64,000 nt of DNA from Vibrio sp. HB236076 (GCF_040957575.1 NZ_CP162601.1:248001-312000); one strand, 5' to 3'. Shown: positions 1-11,059, counted from the stretch's first letter. A program made the numbers and translations. The notes: generated by a model from the letters alone, not told the origin.

Positions 1-97
1 TCCAGCTAATTCAACCTTGGTGTTTGAAGTCGAATTGTTGAAAATCGAACAACCGGCTGAAACGGAATCGGCAAAGACTGAAGAAGCCGCTCAATAA
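1..97 (+). CDS. fkpA: FKBP-type peptidyl-prolyl isomerase, C-terminal end (partial)
   Basis: Only the last 31 codons are present. The reading frame starts at base 2 and ends at TAA 95-97. The visible tail contains [11 protein letters not shown], the last beta strand of an FKBP domain, followed by a Glu/Ala-rich tail as in periplasmic FkpA. FkpA is a periplasmic prolyl isomerase and chaperone, and in enterobacteria it lies next to yheO and tusDCB, which matches here. The fklB gene in this window (24003-24623) ends with almost the same strand, so the family call is safe. The fkpA symbol is inferred from neighbours and from the charged tail. Confidence 0.7.
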   Translation, partial: PANSTLVFEVELLKIEQPAETESAKTEEAAQ

Positions 98-137
98 TTG
101 ACGGTTGGTAAACTCCAGCGCGCAACCGCTGCGATGG

Positions 138-169
138 AAGCCTGTGAGTGATGCTCACAGGCTTTTTTT
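138..169 (+). terminator. Intrinsic terminator after fkpA
   Basis: A perfect 10-bp stem (AGCCTGTGAG / CTCACAGGCT) with a five-base loop is followed at once by a run of T. It ends the fkpA transcript before the yheO gene begins at 261. Confidence 0.9.
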
Positions 170-260
170 GTTTAACTTTGCGCTGTATCCAGTCCTTATT
201 CAAATTTTCTGATAAACTTACATCAATTTGTTGATTTTTTCGAACTGAGGCAAGAGTCAC

Positions 261-971
261 GTGACCACAGAAGCTGTACACATTGATATGTTACTGGAAA
301 TGGAGTCGATTAACGTCCAACCCTTTACCGAACAAGATCACATGATCTTAAAGTCGTACGAAGCGGTGGTTGATGGGATTGCCAGTCTGATAGGGCCGTT
401 TTGCGAAATCGTCTTACACTCTTTGGAAAATTTAAACACGTCAGCGATTAAAATTGCCAATGGTGAAAATACGGGGCGCCAAGTCGGTTCTCCGATCACG
501 GATTTAGCGCTTAAAATGCTGAAAGATATTGAGGGGTCAGAACGCAACTTCTCACGCTCGTACTTTACTCGAGCAAAGGGCGGAGTCTTGATGAAGTCCA
601 TCACGGTAGCGATCCGCAATGGCGAGGATCGCGTGATTGGGTTGTTGTGTGTCAATGTCAATCTTGATGCGCCATTTTCTCAAGTGTTGCAGTCGTTCAT
701 GCCGACGGAAGAGGCCAAGCAAGCGGCGTCTTCGGTCAACTTCGCCAGTGATGTGGGTGAGTTGGTCGATCAAACGGTTGAATACACGATTGAAGAAATC
801 AATGCCGACAAAAACGTGTCAAACAATACGAAAAATCGCCAGATCGTAATGGCTTTGTACGAAAAAGGTATTTTCGATATAAAAGATGCCATTCATCGCG
901 TCGCCGAGCGACTCGCCATCTCCAAACACACCGTTTATCTTTACATTCGTCAGTGTAAAACGGGAGAGTAA
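261..971 (+). CDS. yheO: YheO-family PAS/helix-turn-helix transcriptional regulator
   Basis: A 236-residue protein of the YheO family: an N-terminal PAS-like YheO domain (about residues 25-135) and a C-terminal helix-turn-helix (about 190-235, VAERLAISKHTVYLYIRQ). The family is cytosolic and DNA-binding; its ligand in this lineage is unknown. The start is GTG at 261 with a GAGG element ten bases upstream; ATG at 288 is an alternative. The stop overlaps the tusD start by one base, so it is co-transcribed and probably translationally coupled with tusDCB, the same order as in E. coli. Confidence 0.88.
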   Translation: MTTEAVHIDMLLEMESINVQPFTEQDHMILKSYEAVVDGIASLIGPFCEIVLHSLENLNTSAIKIANGENTGRQVGSPITDLALKMLKDIEGSERNFSRSYFTRAKGGVLMKSITVAIRNGEDRVIGLLCVNVNLDAPFSQVLQSFMPTEEAKQAASSVNFASDVGELVDQTVEYTIEEINADKNVSNNTKNRQIVMALYEKGIFDIKDAIHRVAERLAISKHTVYLYIRQCKTGE

Positions 972-1363
972 TGGTGGCTTTAAACTATACCTTGGTCGTC
1001 AACGGCCCGATTTATGGTAAGCAAGCGAGCTTTAGCGCTTATCAATTTGCACAAGCTTTACTGAACAAAGGTCATGCTCTGAACAAGGTGTTCTTTTACC
1101 AAGAAGGGGTCACCAATGCACTCGCGACAGTGAGTCCTGCCAATGACGAGCTCAATTTAACGCAGGCATGGCAAAACTTGGCGTTGCAACACGGATTTGG
1201 CCTTGAGGCCTGTATTTCGGCGTCATTAAGACGCGGTGTTCTCGATCAGCAAGAGGCCCAAAAAGCCGGCCATGGTACTGTGCTGGCCAAGGGCTTTGAA
1301 TTGGCTGGCCTTGGGAGCTTGGCAACGTCGTTATTACAAGATGACAGGGTGGTGCAGTTTTGA
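971..1363 (+). CDS. tusD: TusD, sulfur relay protein of tRNA 2-thiouridine synthesis
   Basis: A 130-residue DsrE-like protein. TusD accepts persulfide sulfur from TusA within the TusBCD hexamer and passes it to TusE and MnmA for 2-thiolation of the wobble uridine in Lys, Glu and Gln tRNAs. The expected reactive cysteine is Cys81 (LEACISASLRRGV), aligning with the essential Cys78 of E. coli TusD. ATG 971 overlaps the yheO stop by one base, and the gene's own stop overlaps the tusC start, so the four genes form one tight operon. Confidence 0.92.
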   Translation: MVALNYTLVVNGPIYGKQASFSAYQFAQALLNKGHALNKVFFYQEGVTNALATVSPANDELNLTQAWQNLALQHGFGLEACISASLRRGVLDQQEAQKAGHGTVLAKGFELAGLGSLATSLLQDDRVVQF

Positions 1364-1716
1364 ATTCAATCGGTTTTATTTTTCGCAGCTCACCACACAG
1401 TACGAGTCGAGGCCGAGAAGGGGTGGATGCTTTGCTGGCTACCGCCGCTTTAGAGGACAATATCAAAGTCTGTTTTCTTGGCGCTGGGGTGTTACAGCTT
1501 CTCTCAGATCAGGATACCCAGGCGATTGGCACCAAAAACTACGTACCAATGTTTGGCTTGTTTGAGCTTTACGACATCGATGATATTTACGTCTGCGAGG
1601 CATCGCTATCGCGCTATGGCATTGGTGTTGATGATCTTATGATAGAGGCTCAGGTTGTTTCCCCTCAAGTCTTAGCGGGCGTGTTCAACACTTGCCAATC
1701 CCTATTGACGTTTTAG
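1360..1716 (+). CDS. tusC: TusC, subunit of the TusBCD sulfur relay complex
   Basis: A 118-residue DsrF-like protein. The N-terminus (IGFIFRSSPHST..GREGVDALLATAAL) lines up closely with E. coli TusC. It is a structural partner in the TusBCD heterohexamer. The start is the rare TTG at 1360, which overlaps the tusD stop in a TTGA arrangement; no better start lies nearby and the length matches the family (about 119 residues). Confidence 0.9.
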   Translation: MNSIGFIFRSSPHSTSRGREGVDALLATAALEDNIKVCFLGAGVLQLLSDQDTQAIGTKNYVPMFGLFELYDIDDIYVCEASLSRYGIGVDDLMIEAQVVSPQVLAGVFNTCQSLLTF

Positions 1717-1726
1717 AGAGTGACCC

Positions 1727-2002
1727 ATGTTACACATAGTCAAAAGCCAAACGGCGATCATTGAGTTAATGCCTTTTATCAGTGCACAGGATCAAATTCT
1801 ACTCATTGAAGAAGCGGTTTATGGTGCCAATCCAAAACATGAGTTTTTCCCGTATCTCAATGGCTTAGATGTGGCAGTGCTGGAAGCTGATCTCAAAGCA
1901 AGAGGTTTGTGCGACAAAGTGAGCCCACAACTGCGCAAGGTCGATTACAGTGCCTGGGTCGAATTGACGGTCGATCATCCACAAAGCATGACGTGGGAGT
2001 GA
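1727..2002 (+). CDS. tusB: TusB, subunit of the TusBCD sulfur relay complex
   Basis: A 91-residue DsrH-like protein with the MLHIVKSQTA start and the SWVELTVDHPQSMTW end typical of TusB. It completes the TusBCD complex and follows tusC after ten bases. It is the last gene before the str promoter at 2149. Confidence 0.9.
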   Translation: MLHIVKSQTAIIELMPFISAQDQILLIEEAVYGANPKHEFFPYLNGLDVAVLEADLKARGLCDKVSPQLRKVDYSAWVELTVDHPQSMTWE

Positions 2003-2148
2003 GCGCGCGCTTGGCACCAGAGACGCTGTTGGTTCAATACGACCTCGCGCTAAAGCTAAACGGCGACTGCAATCTATCTTAACTTACTGCTTTACAAGAT
2101 AAACTCTAAATATTGCCTTCGGTGGTAATAAAAAGATCTGTATATTTC

Positions 2149-2177
2149 TTGACACATTACCTCTCGATGCATAGAAT
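2149..2177 (+). promoter_or_regulatory. Promoter of the str operon (rpsL-rpsG-fusA)
   Basis: TTGACA (2149-2154) and TAGAAT (2172-2177) are separated by exactly 17 bases. The site lies about 80 bases upstream of rpsL in an AT-rich stretch, as expected for a strong sigma-70 ribosomal protein promoter. Confidence 0.85.
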
Positions 2178-2252
2178 TTCGCGTCCCTATTTATCGTAGA
2201 TAGATGGGTAGATTTTTCACAAAAGCTTACTTTCAGTAAAATCAGGAGCTAG

Positions 2253-2630
<378 letters not shown>

Positions 2631-2743
2631 TGTTTCTCTGTTGAAAACATACGTTAAGTAAGGCCAAACACTAAATTATTTATATTTTTTGATAAAACTG
2701 AAAAGTTTTGGATAAAACCTGAAGAAGACAACGGAGAATACCT

Positions 2744-3214
2744 ATGCCACGTCGTCGCGTCATTGGTCAGCGTAAGATCCTTCCAGATCCTAAGTTCAAA
2801 TCTGAACTGCTGGCAAAATTCGTTAACATCCTTATGGTTGACGGTAAAAAATCTACTGCAGAAAAAATTGTTTACACTGCACTAGACACTATGGCTGAGA
2901 AATCTGGTAAAGATCACTTAGCTGTATTTGAAGAAGCTCTTGAAAATGTTCGCCCAGCGGTAGAGGTTAAATCTCGCCGTGTAGGTGGTTCAACTTACCA
3001 AGTACCTGTAGAAGTTCGTCCGGTTCGCCGTAACGCACTTGCTATGCGTTGGTTGGTTGAAGCTGCGCGTAAGCGTGGTGAAAAATCTATGGCTGCTCGC
3101 CTAGCTGCTGAAATGCTAGACGCTGCTGAAAACAAAGGTACTGCGGTTAAGAAACGTGAAGACGTTCACCGCATGGCTGATGCTAACAAAGCATTCGCTC
3201 ATTACCGTTGGTAA
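2744..3214 (+). CDS. rpsG: 30S ribosomal protein S7
   Basis: A 156-residue S7, which nucleates assembly of the 30S head and contacts the E-site tRNA. In enterobacteria S7 also binds the rpsL-rpsG intercistronic mRNA to repress the operon. The 113-base gap before this gene is AT-rich and could serve that role, but I did not model it. SD element CGGAG precedes ATG 2744. Confidence 0.98.
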   Translation: MPRRRVIGQRKILPDPKFKSELLAKFVNILMVDGKKSTAEKIVYTALDTMAEKSGKDHLAVFEEALENVRPAVEVKSRRVGGSTYQVPVEVRPVRRNALAMRWLVEAARKRGEKSMAARLAAEMLDAAENKGTAVKKREDVHRMADANKAFAHYRW

Positions 3215-3222
3215 TACCTTCT

Positions 3223-3252
3223 GTGCTGCGAGGTCCCTCGCAGCACTTTTTT
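3223..3252 (+). terminator. Terminator-like hairpin between rpsG and fusA
   Basis: A perfect 10-bp GC-rich stem (GTGCTGCGAG / CTCGCAGCAC, four-base loop) is followed by six T residues. It sits inside the str operon, 9 bases after rpsG and 36 bases before fusA, so it is probably a partial terminator or attenuator that lowers fusA and tuf read-through. Confidence 0.8.
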
Positions 3253-3288
3253 ACATTCTAAGGCATACCTTAGTAAGAGGATACAATC

Positions 3289-5388
3289 GTGGCTCGTAAA
3301 ACCCCTATCGAGCGCTACCGCAACATCGGTATTTGTGCTCACGTTGATGCAGGCAAAACCACCACTACTGAGCGTATTCTATTCTACACTGGCCTCTCTC
3401 ACAAAATCGGCGAAGTTCACGATGGCGCTGCCACTATGGACTGGATGGAGCAAGAGCAAGAACGTGGTATTACTATCACTTCTGCAGCAACCACCACCTT
3501 CTGGCGTGGTATGGAAGCCCAATTCGAAGAACATCGCGTTAACATCATCGATACCCCTGGACACGTTGACTTTACTATTGAAGTAGAGCGCTCATTGCGT
3601 GTACTCGACGGTGCGGTGGTTGTATTCTGTGGCTCATCAGGTGTAGAACCTCAGTCAGAGACGGTATGGCGACAAGCGGATAAGTACCATGTTCCGCGCA
3701 TGGTCTTTGTGAATAAGATGGACCGTGCTGGTGCCGATTTTCTCCGCGTCGTAGAACAAATCAAAAAGCGTCTTGGTGCGAACCCTGTTCCTATCCAATT
3801 AAACATTGGTGCAGAAGAAGAGTTCAAAGGAGTCATCGACCTTATCAAGATGAAAGCCATCAACTGGAACGAAGCCGATCAAGGCATGACCTTCACTTAT
3901 GAAGACATTCCAGCTGACATGCAAGACCTTGCTGACGAATGGCGTAGCCACATGGTGGAGTCCGCTGCTGAAGCAAATGAAGAACTGATGGATAAGTACC
4001 TTGAAGAAGGCGACTTATCAGAAGCAGACATCAAACGCGGTTTACGTGCTCGTACCCTCAACAACGAGATTGTCCTTGCCACTTGTGGTAGTGCATTCAA
4101 AAACAAAGGTGTTCAAGCGGTATTGGACGCTGTGATTGAATTTTTGCCGTCACCGACGGAAGTTCAAGCAATTCAGGGTGTCGACGAAAATGAAAATACC
4201 GTTGAGCGTCATGCTGATGACAAAGAACCTTTTGCCGCTTTAGCCTTTAAAATTGCGACCGACCCTTTTGTCGGTACTTTGACTTTCATGCGAGTTTACT
4301 CGGGTGTCGTGAATTCCGGCGATGCGGTTTACAACTCTGTAAAGGGTAAGCGTGAACGCTTTGGTCGTATTGTTCAGATGCACTCGAATAAACGCGAAGA
4401 GCTCAAACAAGTGTTTGCGGGTGATATTGCTGCGGCGATTGGTCTTAAAGACGTGACCACAGGGGACACTTTGTGCGATCCAAACCACAAAGTCATTCTT
4501 GAGCGCATGGAATTCCCTGAGCCGGTTATTCAAATTGCGGTTGAACCTCGCTCTAAAGCAGACCAAGAAAAAATGGGTATTGCGCTGGGTAAACTGGCTG
4601 CAGAAGATCCGTCTTTCCGCGTCGAAACCGACGATGAGACAGGTCAAACCTTGATCGCGGGTATGGGTGAATTACACCTTGATATTATCGTCGATCGCAT
4701 GAAACGCGAATTTAGCGTTGACTGCAACGTTGGTAAACCACAAGTTGCTTATCGTGAAACGATTCGCGGCAGTACTGAAGTCGAAGGTAAGTTTATTCGT
4801 CAATCAGGCGGCCGTGGTCAATACGGTCACGTATGGCTTAAAATTGAACCCGCCGAAGTCGGAGAAGGTTTTGTCTTCGTCGATCAGATTGTAGGTGGTG
4901 TGGTACCAAAAGAATACATTAGCTCTGTATCGAAAGGTATTGAAGAGCAAATGAATAACGGTGTGCTCGCGGGTTATCCTGTACTGGATGTTAAGGCAAC
5001 ATTATACGATGGTTCTTACCACGATGTTGACTCAAGCGAAATGGCGTTTAAAATCGCCGGTTCTATGGCCTTTAAGAAAGGGGCATTAGAAGCACAACCT
5101 GTTATACTTGAACCTATGATGAAAGTGGAAGTGACTACGCCTGAAGATTGGATGGGCGACGTCGTTGGCGATGTCAACCGCCGTCGTGGTATCATTGAAG
5201 GTATGGACGAAGGCCACGCTGGATTAAAGATTATCCGTGCGCAGGTACCACTTTCTGAAATGTTTGGGTATGCCACGGATTTGCGTTCAGCTACTCAAGG
5301 CCGAGCGTCTTACTCGATGGAGTTCTCTGAATATGCAGAAGTACCGAAGAACGTTGCGGATCGCATTATTTCAGAGCGTGGTTACTAA
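3289..5388 (+). CDS. fusA: Elongation factor G
   Basis: A 699-residue translational GTPase that drives translocation and, with RRF, ribosome recycling. G-domain motifs are all present: AHVDAGKTT (17-25), DTPGH (88-92) and NKMD (142-145). Domains II to V follow at normal length. The start is GTG at 3289 with AAGAGG upstream. It is the third gene of the str operon, downstream of a terminator-like hairpin. Confidence 0.98.
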   Translation: MARKTPIERYRNIGICAHVDAGKTTTTERILFYTGLSHKIGEVHDGAATMDWMEQEQERGITITSAATTTFWRGMEAQFEEHRVNIIDTPGHVDFTIEVERSLRVLDGAVVVFCGSSGVEPQSETVWRQADKYHVPRMVFVNKMDRAGADFLRVVEQIKKRLGANPVPIQLNIGAEEEFKGVIDLIKMKAINWNEADQGMTFTYEDIPADMQDLADEWRSHMVESAAEANEELMDKYLEEGDLSEADIKRGLRARTLNNEIVLATCGSAFKNKGVQAVLDAVIEFLPSPTEVQAIQGVDENENTVERHADDKEPFAALAFKIATDPFVGTLTFMRVYSGVVNSGDAVYNSVKGKRERFGRIVQMHSNKREELKQVFAGDIAAAIGLKDVTTGDTLCDPNHKVILERMEFPEPVIQIAVEPRSKADQEKMGIALGKLAAEDPSFRVETDDETGQTLIAGMGELHLDIIVDRMKREFSVDCNVGKPQVAYRETIRGSTEVEGKFIRQSGGRGQYGHVWLKIEPAEVGEGFVFVDQIVGGVVPKEYISSVSKGIEEQMNNGVLAGYPVLDVKATLYDGSYHDVDSSEMAFKIAGSMAFKKGALEAQPVILEPMMKVEVTTPEDWMGDVVGDVNRRRGIIEGMDEGHAGLKIIRAQVPLSEMFGYATDLRSATQGRASYSMEFSEYAEVPKNVADRIISERGY

Positions 5389-5446
5389 TACTTTGTGCAG
5401 ATCGACGAAAAGTTTCGACTTTTTTTACGATCATGGCGCACAAACA

Positions 5447-5475
5447 TTGCGCTGACGGACGTTGGCGCATAAAAT
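5447..5475 (+). promoter_or_regulatory. Possible separate tuf promoter
   Basis: TTGCGC (5447-5452) and TAAAAT (5470-5475) are spaced by 17 bases, 66 bases upstream of the tuf start. A separate promoter would explain the 153-base fusA-tuf gap. A CGATCA/TGATCG hairpin (5495-5510) lies between it and tuf. Confidence 0.45.
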
Positions 5476-5541
5476 AGCAATTTCTGGCGCGCAACGATCA
5501 ATAATGATCGCTGTGAATCATAACTAGGAAGGAACACGATC

Positions 5542-6726
5542 GTGTCTAAAGAAAAATTTGAACGTACGAAACCGCACGTAAACGTTGGTACTATCGGCCA
5601 CGTTGACCACGGTAAAACAACTCTAACTGCAGCAATCTGTACTGTACTGTCTAAAACTTACGGCGGTTCAGCACGTGACTTCGCGTCAATCGACAATGCT
5701 CCTGAAGAGCGTGAGCGCGGTATCACCATCGCGACTTCACACGTTGAGTACGACACTCCAACTCGTCACTACGCACACGTAGACTGCCCAGGACACGCGG
5801 ATTATGTTAAGAACATGATCACAGGTGCTGCGCAAATGGACGGTGGTATCCTAGTTGTTGCTGCAACAGATGGTCCAATGCCACAAACTCGTGAGCACAT
5901 CCTACTAGGCCGTCAGGTTGGTATCCCTTACATCATCGTATTCATGAACAAATGTGACATGGTTGATGACGAAGAGCTACTAGAACTAGTAGAAATGGAA
6001 GTACGTGAACTTCTTTCTGAGTACGACTTCCCAGGTGATGACCTACCAGTTATCCAAGGTTCTGCTCTTGGCGCACTAAACGGTGAAGCGCAATGGGAAG
6101 AGAAAATTGTTGAGCTTGCAACAGCACTTGACGAGTACATCCCAGAGCCAGAGCGTGCGGTAGACCAACCATTCCTAATGCCGATTGAAGACGTATTCTC
6201 AATCCAAGGTCGTGGTACTGTAGTAACAGGTCGTATCGAGCGCGGTATCCTAACTGTTGGTGACGAAGTTGCAATCGTTGGTATCAAAGATACAACAACA
6301 ACAACTTGTACTGGTGTTGAAATGTTCCGTAAACTGCTTGACGAAGGTCGTGCAGGTGAGAACGTTGGTGCACTACTACGTGGTACTAAGCGTGATGACG
6401 TAGAACGTGGTCAAGTACTTGCTAAGCCAGGTTCAATCACTCCTCACACTAAGTTCGAATCAGAAGTATACGTACTGTCTAAAGATGAAGGTGGTCGTCA
6501 CACGCCATTCTTCAAAGGCTACCGTCCACAGTTCTACTTCCGTACTACAGACGTAACTGGTGACATCCAGCTACCTGACGGCGTAGAAATGGTAATGCCT
6601 GGCGACAACGTACAAATGACTGTAGAGCTAATCGCACCAATCGCAATGGACGAAGGTCTTCGTTTCGCGATCCGTGAAGGCGGCCGTACAGTAGGTGCTG
6701 GTGTTGTTGCTAAGATCTTTGACTAA
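5542..6726 (+). CDS. tuf: Elongation factor Tu
   Basis: A 394-residue EF-Tu that brings aminoacyl-tRNA to the ribosomal A site. Motifs: GHVDHGKT (19-26), DCPGH with catalytic His85 (81-85), NKCD (136-139). Start GTG 5542 with AAGGAAGG upstream. Codon use is strongly biased, as in highly expressed genes. A second tuf copy is likely elsewhere in the genome. Confidence 0.98.
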   Translation: MSKEKFERTKPHVNVGTIGHVDHGKTTLTAAICTVLSKTYGGSARDFASIDNAPEERERGITIATSHVEYDTPTRHYAHVDCPGHADYVKNMITGAAQMDGGILVVAATDGPMPQTREHILLGRQVGIPYIIVFMNKCDMVDDEELLELVEMEVRELLSEYDFPGDDLPVIQGSALGALNGEAQWEEKIVELATALDEYIPEPERAVDQPFLMPIEDVFSIQGRGTVVTGRIERGILTVGDEVAIVGIKDTTTTTCTGVEMFRKLLDEGRAGENVGALLRGTKRDDVERGQVLAKPGSITPHTKFESEVYVLSKDEGGRHTPFFKGYRPQFYFRTTDVTGDIQLPDGVEMVMPGDNVQMTVELIAPIAMDEGLRFAIREGGRTVGAGVVAKIFD

Positions 6727-6764
6727 TTCTTAAAGAATTAATCAAATCTTGCGATACTCGCATT

Positions 6765-6791
6765 AAAAGGGAAGCTTCGGCTTCCCTTTTT
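6765..6791 (+). terminator. Intrinsic terminator after tuf
   Basis: An 11-bp stem (AAAAGGGAAGC / GCTTCCCTTTT) capped by the stable UUCG tetraloop and ending in a T run. It closes the str operon and may also work on the other strand because of its A-rich left arm. Confidence 0.93.
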
Positions 6792-6921
6792 GCTTGCTAA
6801 GAAATGCAATAACACTCTGTTAAATCTACTTATAACTAATTGGTCTCAAAAAGTGGTTAAATGTAATTGGAAATAAGAACGTTTCTCGTTTATATTTAAT
6901 TCATTATATAAGAGGTTTATT

Positions 6922-7113
6922 ATGTTTGTATGCTTATGCAATGGCGTAACGGATAAGCAAATATTGCGATTAAAACGAGAGCAGGGAATTCGAGATATCA
7001 AAGGATTGAAGCGTTGTACTGCACTAGGGACTCAATGTGGTAAATGCATCCCTCAGGCAAAAAGCTTACTCAATAGCACGGAAGAAACAGCTGAATATAA
7101 AGAAGTTTGCTAA
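6922..7113 (+). CDS. bfd: Bacterioferritin-associated ferredoxin
   Basis: A 63-residue [2Fe-2S] protein with the Bfd pattern Cys4-x-Cys6 and Cys39-x-x-Cys42. Bfd binds bacterioferritin near the haem and donates electrons to release stored iron. It lies just upstream of bfr and has AAGAGG before ATG 6922. The upstream stretch has an imperfect AGAA-CGT-TTCT dyad, but I could not call a Fur box. Confidence 0.95.
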   Translation: MFVCLCNGVTDKQILRLKREQGIRDIKGLKRCTALGTQCGKCIPQAKSLLNSTEETAEYKEVC

Positions 7114-7122
7114 AACTTTTTT

Positions 7123-7150
7123 TTGACAAGTCTCCAATGGCTTCTATGCT
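7123..7150 (+). promoter_or_regulatory. Promoter for bfr inside the bfd-bfr gap
   Basis: TTGACA (7123-7128) and TATGCT (7145-7150) with a 16-base spacer, starting 10 bases after bfd ends. It would let bfr be made independently of bfd, useful because storage and release are needed under opposite iron conditions. Confidence 0.65.
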
Positions 7151-7178
7151 TAATAGTAGTCACAGAGGAGTGTGTGTC

Positions 7179-7655
7179 ATGAAAGGCGATCCCATCATTA
7201 TTCAACATCTCAATAAAATTCTCGGCAACGAACTGGTTGCCATAAACCAATATTTTCTTCATTCAAGAATGTACAAAGACTGGGGGTTAAAAAAGCTCGC
7301 TGACAAAGAGTACATGGAGTCTATCGATGAGATGAAACACGCCGATGTTCTCATTGAGCGTATTCTTTTTTTAGAAGGTGTCCCCAACCTACAAGACCTT
7401 GGTAAGTTACACATCGGCGAAGATACCCAAGAAATGCTCGAGTGTGATTTAACGATTGAGCTTGAAGGTATTTCAGATCTGCGCGATGCCGTTGCTTACG
7501 CAGACTCTATTCGAGACTACGTATCTAAAGAATTGTTTGAAACGATCTTAACTGAGGAAGAAGAGCACGTCGATTGGCTTGAAACGCAACTGAATCTCAT
7601 CAAGCTGACCGGTATCGAAAACTACCTGCAAATTCAGTTAGCAGACGAAGAATAA
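7179..7655 (+). CDS. bfr: Bacterioferritin
   Basis: A 158-residue haem-containing ferritin that forms a 24-mer shell for iron storage. All dinuclear ferroxidase ligands are present: Glu18, Glu51, His54, Glu94, Glu127, His130, and Met52 is the haem ligand. ATG 7179 was chosen because GAGGAG lies eight bases upstream and the length matches the family; the open frame continues upstream to a TTG at 7107, but that would lie inside bfd and run over the promoter. Confidence 0.96.
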   Translation: MKGDPIIIQHLNKILGNELVAINQYFLHSRMYKDWGLKKLADKEYMESIDEMKHADVLIERILFLEGVPNLQDLGKLHIGEDTQEMLECDLTIELEGISDLRDAVAYADSIRDYVSKELFETILTEEEEHVDWLETQLNLIKLTGIENYLQIQLADEE

Positions 7656-7670
7656 TCGACTTAATGCGTA

Positions 7671-7852
7671 TAGTACCCATATCTATTTTTAGGGCGGATT
7701 ATCCTAGTGGGGTAAAAACGCGATAACGTCGTCAAGAAAAACACGTGTGGAATAACGACTGATATTCTTGTGTTTATAAGATAAGAAGTTGCGTTGTTCT
7801 CAAGCTTTTTTCCTGAGCTATCATTGGGCACAGGTTTAATCAGATTGATACA
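7671..7852 (+). repeat. Dispersed ~182-bp repeat, copy A
   Basis: Copy A of a non-coding element also found at 22100-22282 and 26004-26184, all in the same orientation. Shared blocks include AAAACGCGATAAC, a GTCGT..AAGAAAA stretch, a TAACGAC-type dyad, and TTCTCAAGCTTTT. Edges: TAGTACC at left and GATTGATACAA at right. It sits between bfr and the S10 promoter. Confidence 0.8.
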
Positions 7853-8070
7853 ATGTGCAACGAATGGACTTCGATATCGACAAAATGAACACCTCGACTA
7901 GGGTAAATCGATGTTGTCCGGGTGTTCAATTTAACGCCTTTATCGGTTATTTCGCTGCGACTTATCACTGTCACACAAGCGCAACGGTAAGCATCCAAAA
8001 TTTAAACCCTCATTTCACTCACCCTCAATCCATGCCCACGAATAAAAAACGATTATTTTTCCATCGCCCC

Positions 8071-8098
8071 TTGCAAGTCATAATAGGTTCTGTATAAT
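8071..8098 (+). promoter_or_regulatory. S10 operon promoter
   Basis: TTGCAA (8071-8076), a 16-base spacer, and a perfect TATAAT (8093-8098). Transcription would start near 8105, giving a leader of about 240 nt before rpsJ. Confidence 0.85.
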
Positions 8099-8104
8099 GC
8101 CCCG

Positions 8105-8656
<552 letters not shown>

Positions 8657-8670
8657 GGGAGATTGGAATA

Positions 8671-9300
8671 ATGATTGGTCTAGTCGGACGTAAAGTGGGT
8701 ATGACCCGCGTATTTACCGAAGAAGGCGTTTCTATCCCAGTAACTGTTGTTGAGGTTGAAGCGAACCGTGTTTCTCAAGTTAAATCACTTGAGACTGATG
8801 GCTATGCAGCAATCCAGATTACAACTGGTGATAAGAAAGCTAACCGTGTAACTAAGCCTGAAGCTGGTCACTTTGCGAAAGCAGGTGTTGAAGCAGGCCG
8901 CGGTCTTTGGGAATTCCGTTTAGAAAACGGTGAAGAATTTGAAGTTGGTTCAGAGCTAACTGTTGAATTGTTCAATGAAATTAAAAAAGTAGACGTTACT
9001 GGTACATCTAAAGGTAAAGGTTTCCAAGGCGCTGTTAAGCGTTGGAACTTCCGTACTCAAGATATGACTCACGGTAACTCATTGTCTCATCGCGCTCCTG
9101 GTTCTATCGGTCAATGTCAGACTCCAGGTCGTGTATTTAAAGGCAAGAAAATGGCAGGTCACATGGGTGCTGAGCGTGTAACGACTCAAAACCTAGAGAT
9201 CGTACGTGTTGACGCTGAGCGCAATCTGCTTCTTATTAAAGGTGCAGTCCCTGGTGCTACTGGCGGTAACGTGATCGTAAAACCAGCTGTTAAAGCATAA
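8671..9300 (+). CDS. rplC: 50S ribosomal protein L3
   Basis: A 209-residue L3, an early-assembly 50S protein whose central loop reaches the peptidyl transferase centre. The loop region with [20 protein letters not shown] is intact; its first Gln is the residue methylated by PrmB in relatives. It lies 14 bases after rpsJ. Confidence 0.98.
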   Translation: MIGLVGRKVGMTRVFTEEGVSIPVTVVEVEANRVSQVKSLETDGYAAIQITTGDKKANRVTKPEAGHFAKAGVEAGRGLWEFRLENGEEFEVGSELTVELFNEIKKVDVTGTSKGKGFQGAVKRWNFRTQDMTHGNSLSHRAPGSIGQCQTPGRVFKGKKMAGHMGAERVTTQNLEIVRVDAERNLLLIKGAVPGATGGNVIVKPAVKA

Positions 9301-9316
9301 CGTCTAGGAGTAAGTA

Positions 9317-9919
9317 ATGGAATTGATGGTTAAAGGTGCTGATGCACTAACTGTTTCCGAAACTACTTTCGGACGTGAGTTCAACGAAGCTCTTGTTCAT
9401 CAAGTAGTTGTTGCGTACGCAGCAGGTGCTCGTCAAGGTACTCGTGCTCAAAAGACACGTTCAGAAGTTTCTGGCGGTGGCGCTAAGCCATGGCGTCAAA
9501 AAGGTACTGGCCGTGCTCGTGCTGGTACTATTCGTAGCCCTATCTGGCGTACAGGTGGTGTTACTTTTGCTGCGAAACCACAAGATCACAGCCAAAAAGT
9601 AAACAAAAAAATGTACCGCGGTGCTCTTAAGAGCATTCTTTCTGAACTAGTTCGTCAAGAGCGTCTAATCGTTGTTGATAACTTCTCAGTTGAAGCACCA
9701 AAGACAAAAGAGCTAGTAGCTAAGCTTAAAGAACTTGAGCTTAACGATACACTTATCGTTACTGGCGAAGTAGACGAGAATCTATTCTTAGCTGCTCGTA
9801 ACCTATACAAAGTTGACGTGCGTGACGTTGCAGGTATCGACCCTGTAAGCCTAATCGCATTTGACAAGGTTCTAATGACTGCTGATGCAGTTAAGCAAGT
9901 TGAGGAGATGCTGGCATGA
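9317..9919 (+). CDS. rplD: 50S ribosomal protein L4
   Basis: A 200-residue L4. It lines part of the exit tunnel with its extended loop ([19 protein letters not shown]) and, in gammaproteobacteria, represses its own S10 operon through the leader. Its stop overlaps the rplW start by four bases (ATGA), implying coupled translation. Confidence 0.98.
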   Translation: MELMVKGADALTVSETTFGREFNEALVHQVVVAYAAGARQGTRAQKTRSEVSGGGAKPWRQKGTGRARAGTIRSPIWRTGGVTFAAKPQDHSQKVNKKMYRGALKSILSELVRQERLIVVDNFSVEAPKTKELVAKLKELELNDTLIVTGEVDENLFLAARNLYKVDVRDVAGIDPVSLIAFDKVLMTADAVKQVEEMLA

Positions 9920-10218
9920 TCACTGAAGAGCGTCTACTAAAAGTTCTACGTGCTCCGCACATCTCTGAAAAAGCAACGATGGCTGCTGAAAACGCGAACA
10001 CTATCGTGTTTAAAGTAGCTAAAGATGCGACTAAGAAAGAGATCAAAGCAGCTGTAGAAAAGCTATTTGAAGTTGAAGTTAAGTCTGTAAATACTCTTAT
10101 CACTAAGGGTAAGACCAAACGTCAAGGTCTACGCCAAGGTCGCCGCAGCGACGTTAAAAAAGCGTACGTGACTTTGAAAGAAGGTCAAGATCTTGACTTC
10201 GTTGGCGGTGCTGAATAA
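9916..10218 (+). CDS. rplW: 50S ribosomal protein L23
   Basis: A 100-residue L23, located at the tunnel exit where trigger factor and SRP dock. The trigger-factor docking Glu region ([14 protein letters not shown]) is conserved. ATG 9916 overlaps the rplD stop. Confidence 0.98.
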   Translation: MITEERLLKVLRAPHISEKATMAAENANTIVFKVAKDATKKEIKAAVEKLFEVEVKSVNTLITKGKTKRQGLRQGRRSDVKKAYVTLKEGQDLDFVGGAE

Positions 10219-10234
10219 CAGGAGCAGTTGAGAA

Positions 10235-11059
10235 ATGGCTATTCAAAAATGTAAGCCGACTTCGGCTGGCCGTCGTCACGTTGTTAAAATTGTTAACCCT
10301 GACCTATACAAGGGTAAACCATACGCACCACTTCTAGAGAAAAACTCTAAGAACGGTGGTCGTAACAACAACGGTCGTATCACAGTACGTCACATCGGTG
10401 GTGGTCACAAGCAACACTACCGTGTCATCGACTTTAAACGTACTAAAGATGGCATCCCAGCGAAAGTTGAGCGTATCGAATACGATCCAAACCGTAGCGC
10501 GAACATTGCACTTGTATTGTACGCAGACGGTGAGCGTCGTTACATCATCGCACCTAAAGGTGTGAAAGCAGGTGACTCTGTACAATCTGGTGTTGATGCA
10601 CCGATTAAAGCAGGTAACACTCTGCCTATGCGCAACATCCCTGTTGGTTCAACCGTACACTGTGTTGAACTAAAACCTGGTAAAGGCGCACAGCTTGCTC
10701 GTTCAGCAGGCGCTTACGCTCAAATCGTAGCTCGTGACGGTTCATACGTTACTGTTCGTCTACGTTCTGGCGAAATGCGTAAAATCCTATCTGAAGGCCG
10801 TGCAACAATCGGTGAAGTAGGTAACGCAGAGCACATGCTTCGTGAGCTAGGTAAAGCTGGTGCAAGCCGTTGGCGTGGTGTTCGTCCTACCGTACGCGGT
10901 GTGGTAATGAACCCAATCGATCACCCACATGGTGGTGGTGAAGGCCGTACTTCTGGTGGTCGTCATCCAGTATCTCCATGGGGTATGCCAACTAAAGGCT
11001 TCAAGACCCGTAAGAACAAACGCACTGACAAGTACATCGTACGTCGTCGTAACAAGTAA
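10235..11059 (+). CDS. rplB: 50S ribosomal protein L2
   Basis: A 274-residue L2, needed for subunit joining and peptidyl transferase activity. The conserved C-terminal [20 protein letters not shown] region containing the key His is intact. It follows rplW by 16 bases. Confidence 0.98.
   Translation: MAIQKCKPTSAGRRHVVKIVNPDLYKGKPYAPLLEKNSKNGGRNNNGRITVRHIGGGHKQHYRVIDFKRTKDGIPAKVERIEYDPNRSANIALVLYADGERRYIIAPKGVKAGDSVQSGVDAPIKAGNTLPMRNIPVGSTVHCVELKPGKGAQLARSAGAYAQIVARDGSYVTVRLRSGEMRKILSEGRATIGEVGNAEHMLRELGKAGASRWRGVRPTVRGVVMNPIDHPHGGGEGRTSGGRHPVSPWGMPTKGFKTRKNKRTDKYIVRRRNK

Noticed and set aside
6870..6921. Fur box upstream of bfd
   Set aside because: Only a weak AGAA-CGT-TTCT dyad is visible; it does not fit the GATAATGATTATC-type consensus well enough.
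7107..7178. N-terminal extension of bacterioferritin from a TTG at 7107
   Set aside because: It would start inside bfd and run over the bfr promoter; ATG 7179 has a good SD and the standard N-terminus.
7855..8097. 80-residue plus-strand open frame before the S10 operon
   Set aside because: No SD element, unusual composition, no recognisable family, and it overlaps the S10 promoter (TATAAT at 8093-8098).
10334..10585. Antisense and shifted frames inside rplB and many other ribosomal genes
   Set aside because: They have Thr/Val/Cys-rich content caused by the strong codon bias of the real genes and have no start signals.
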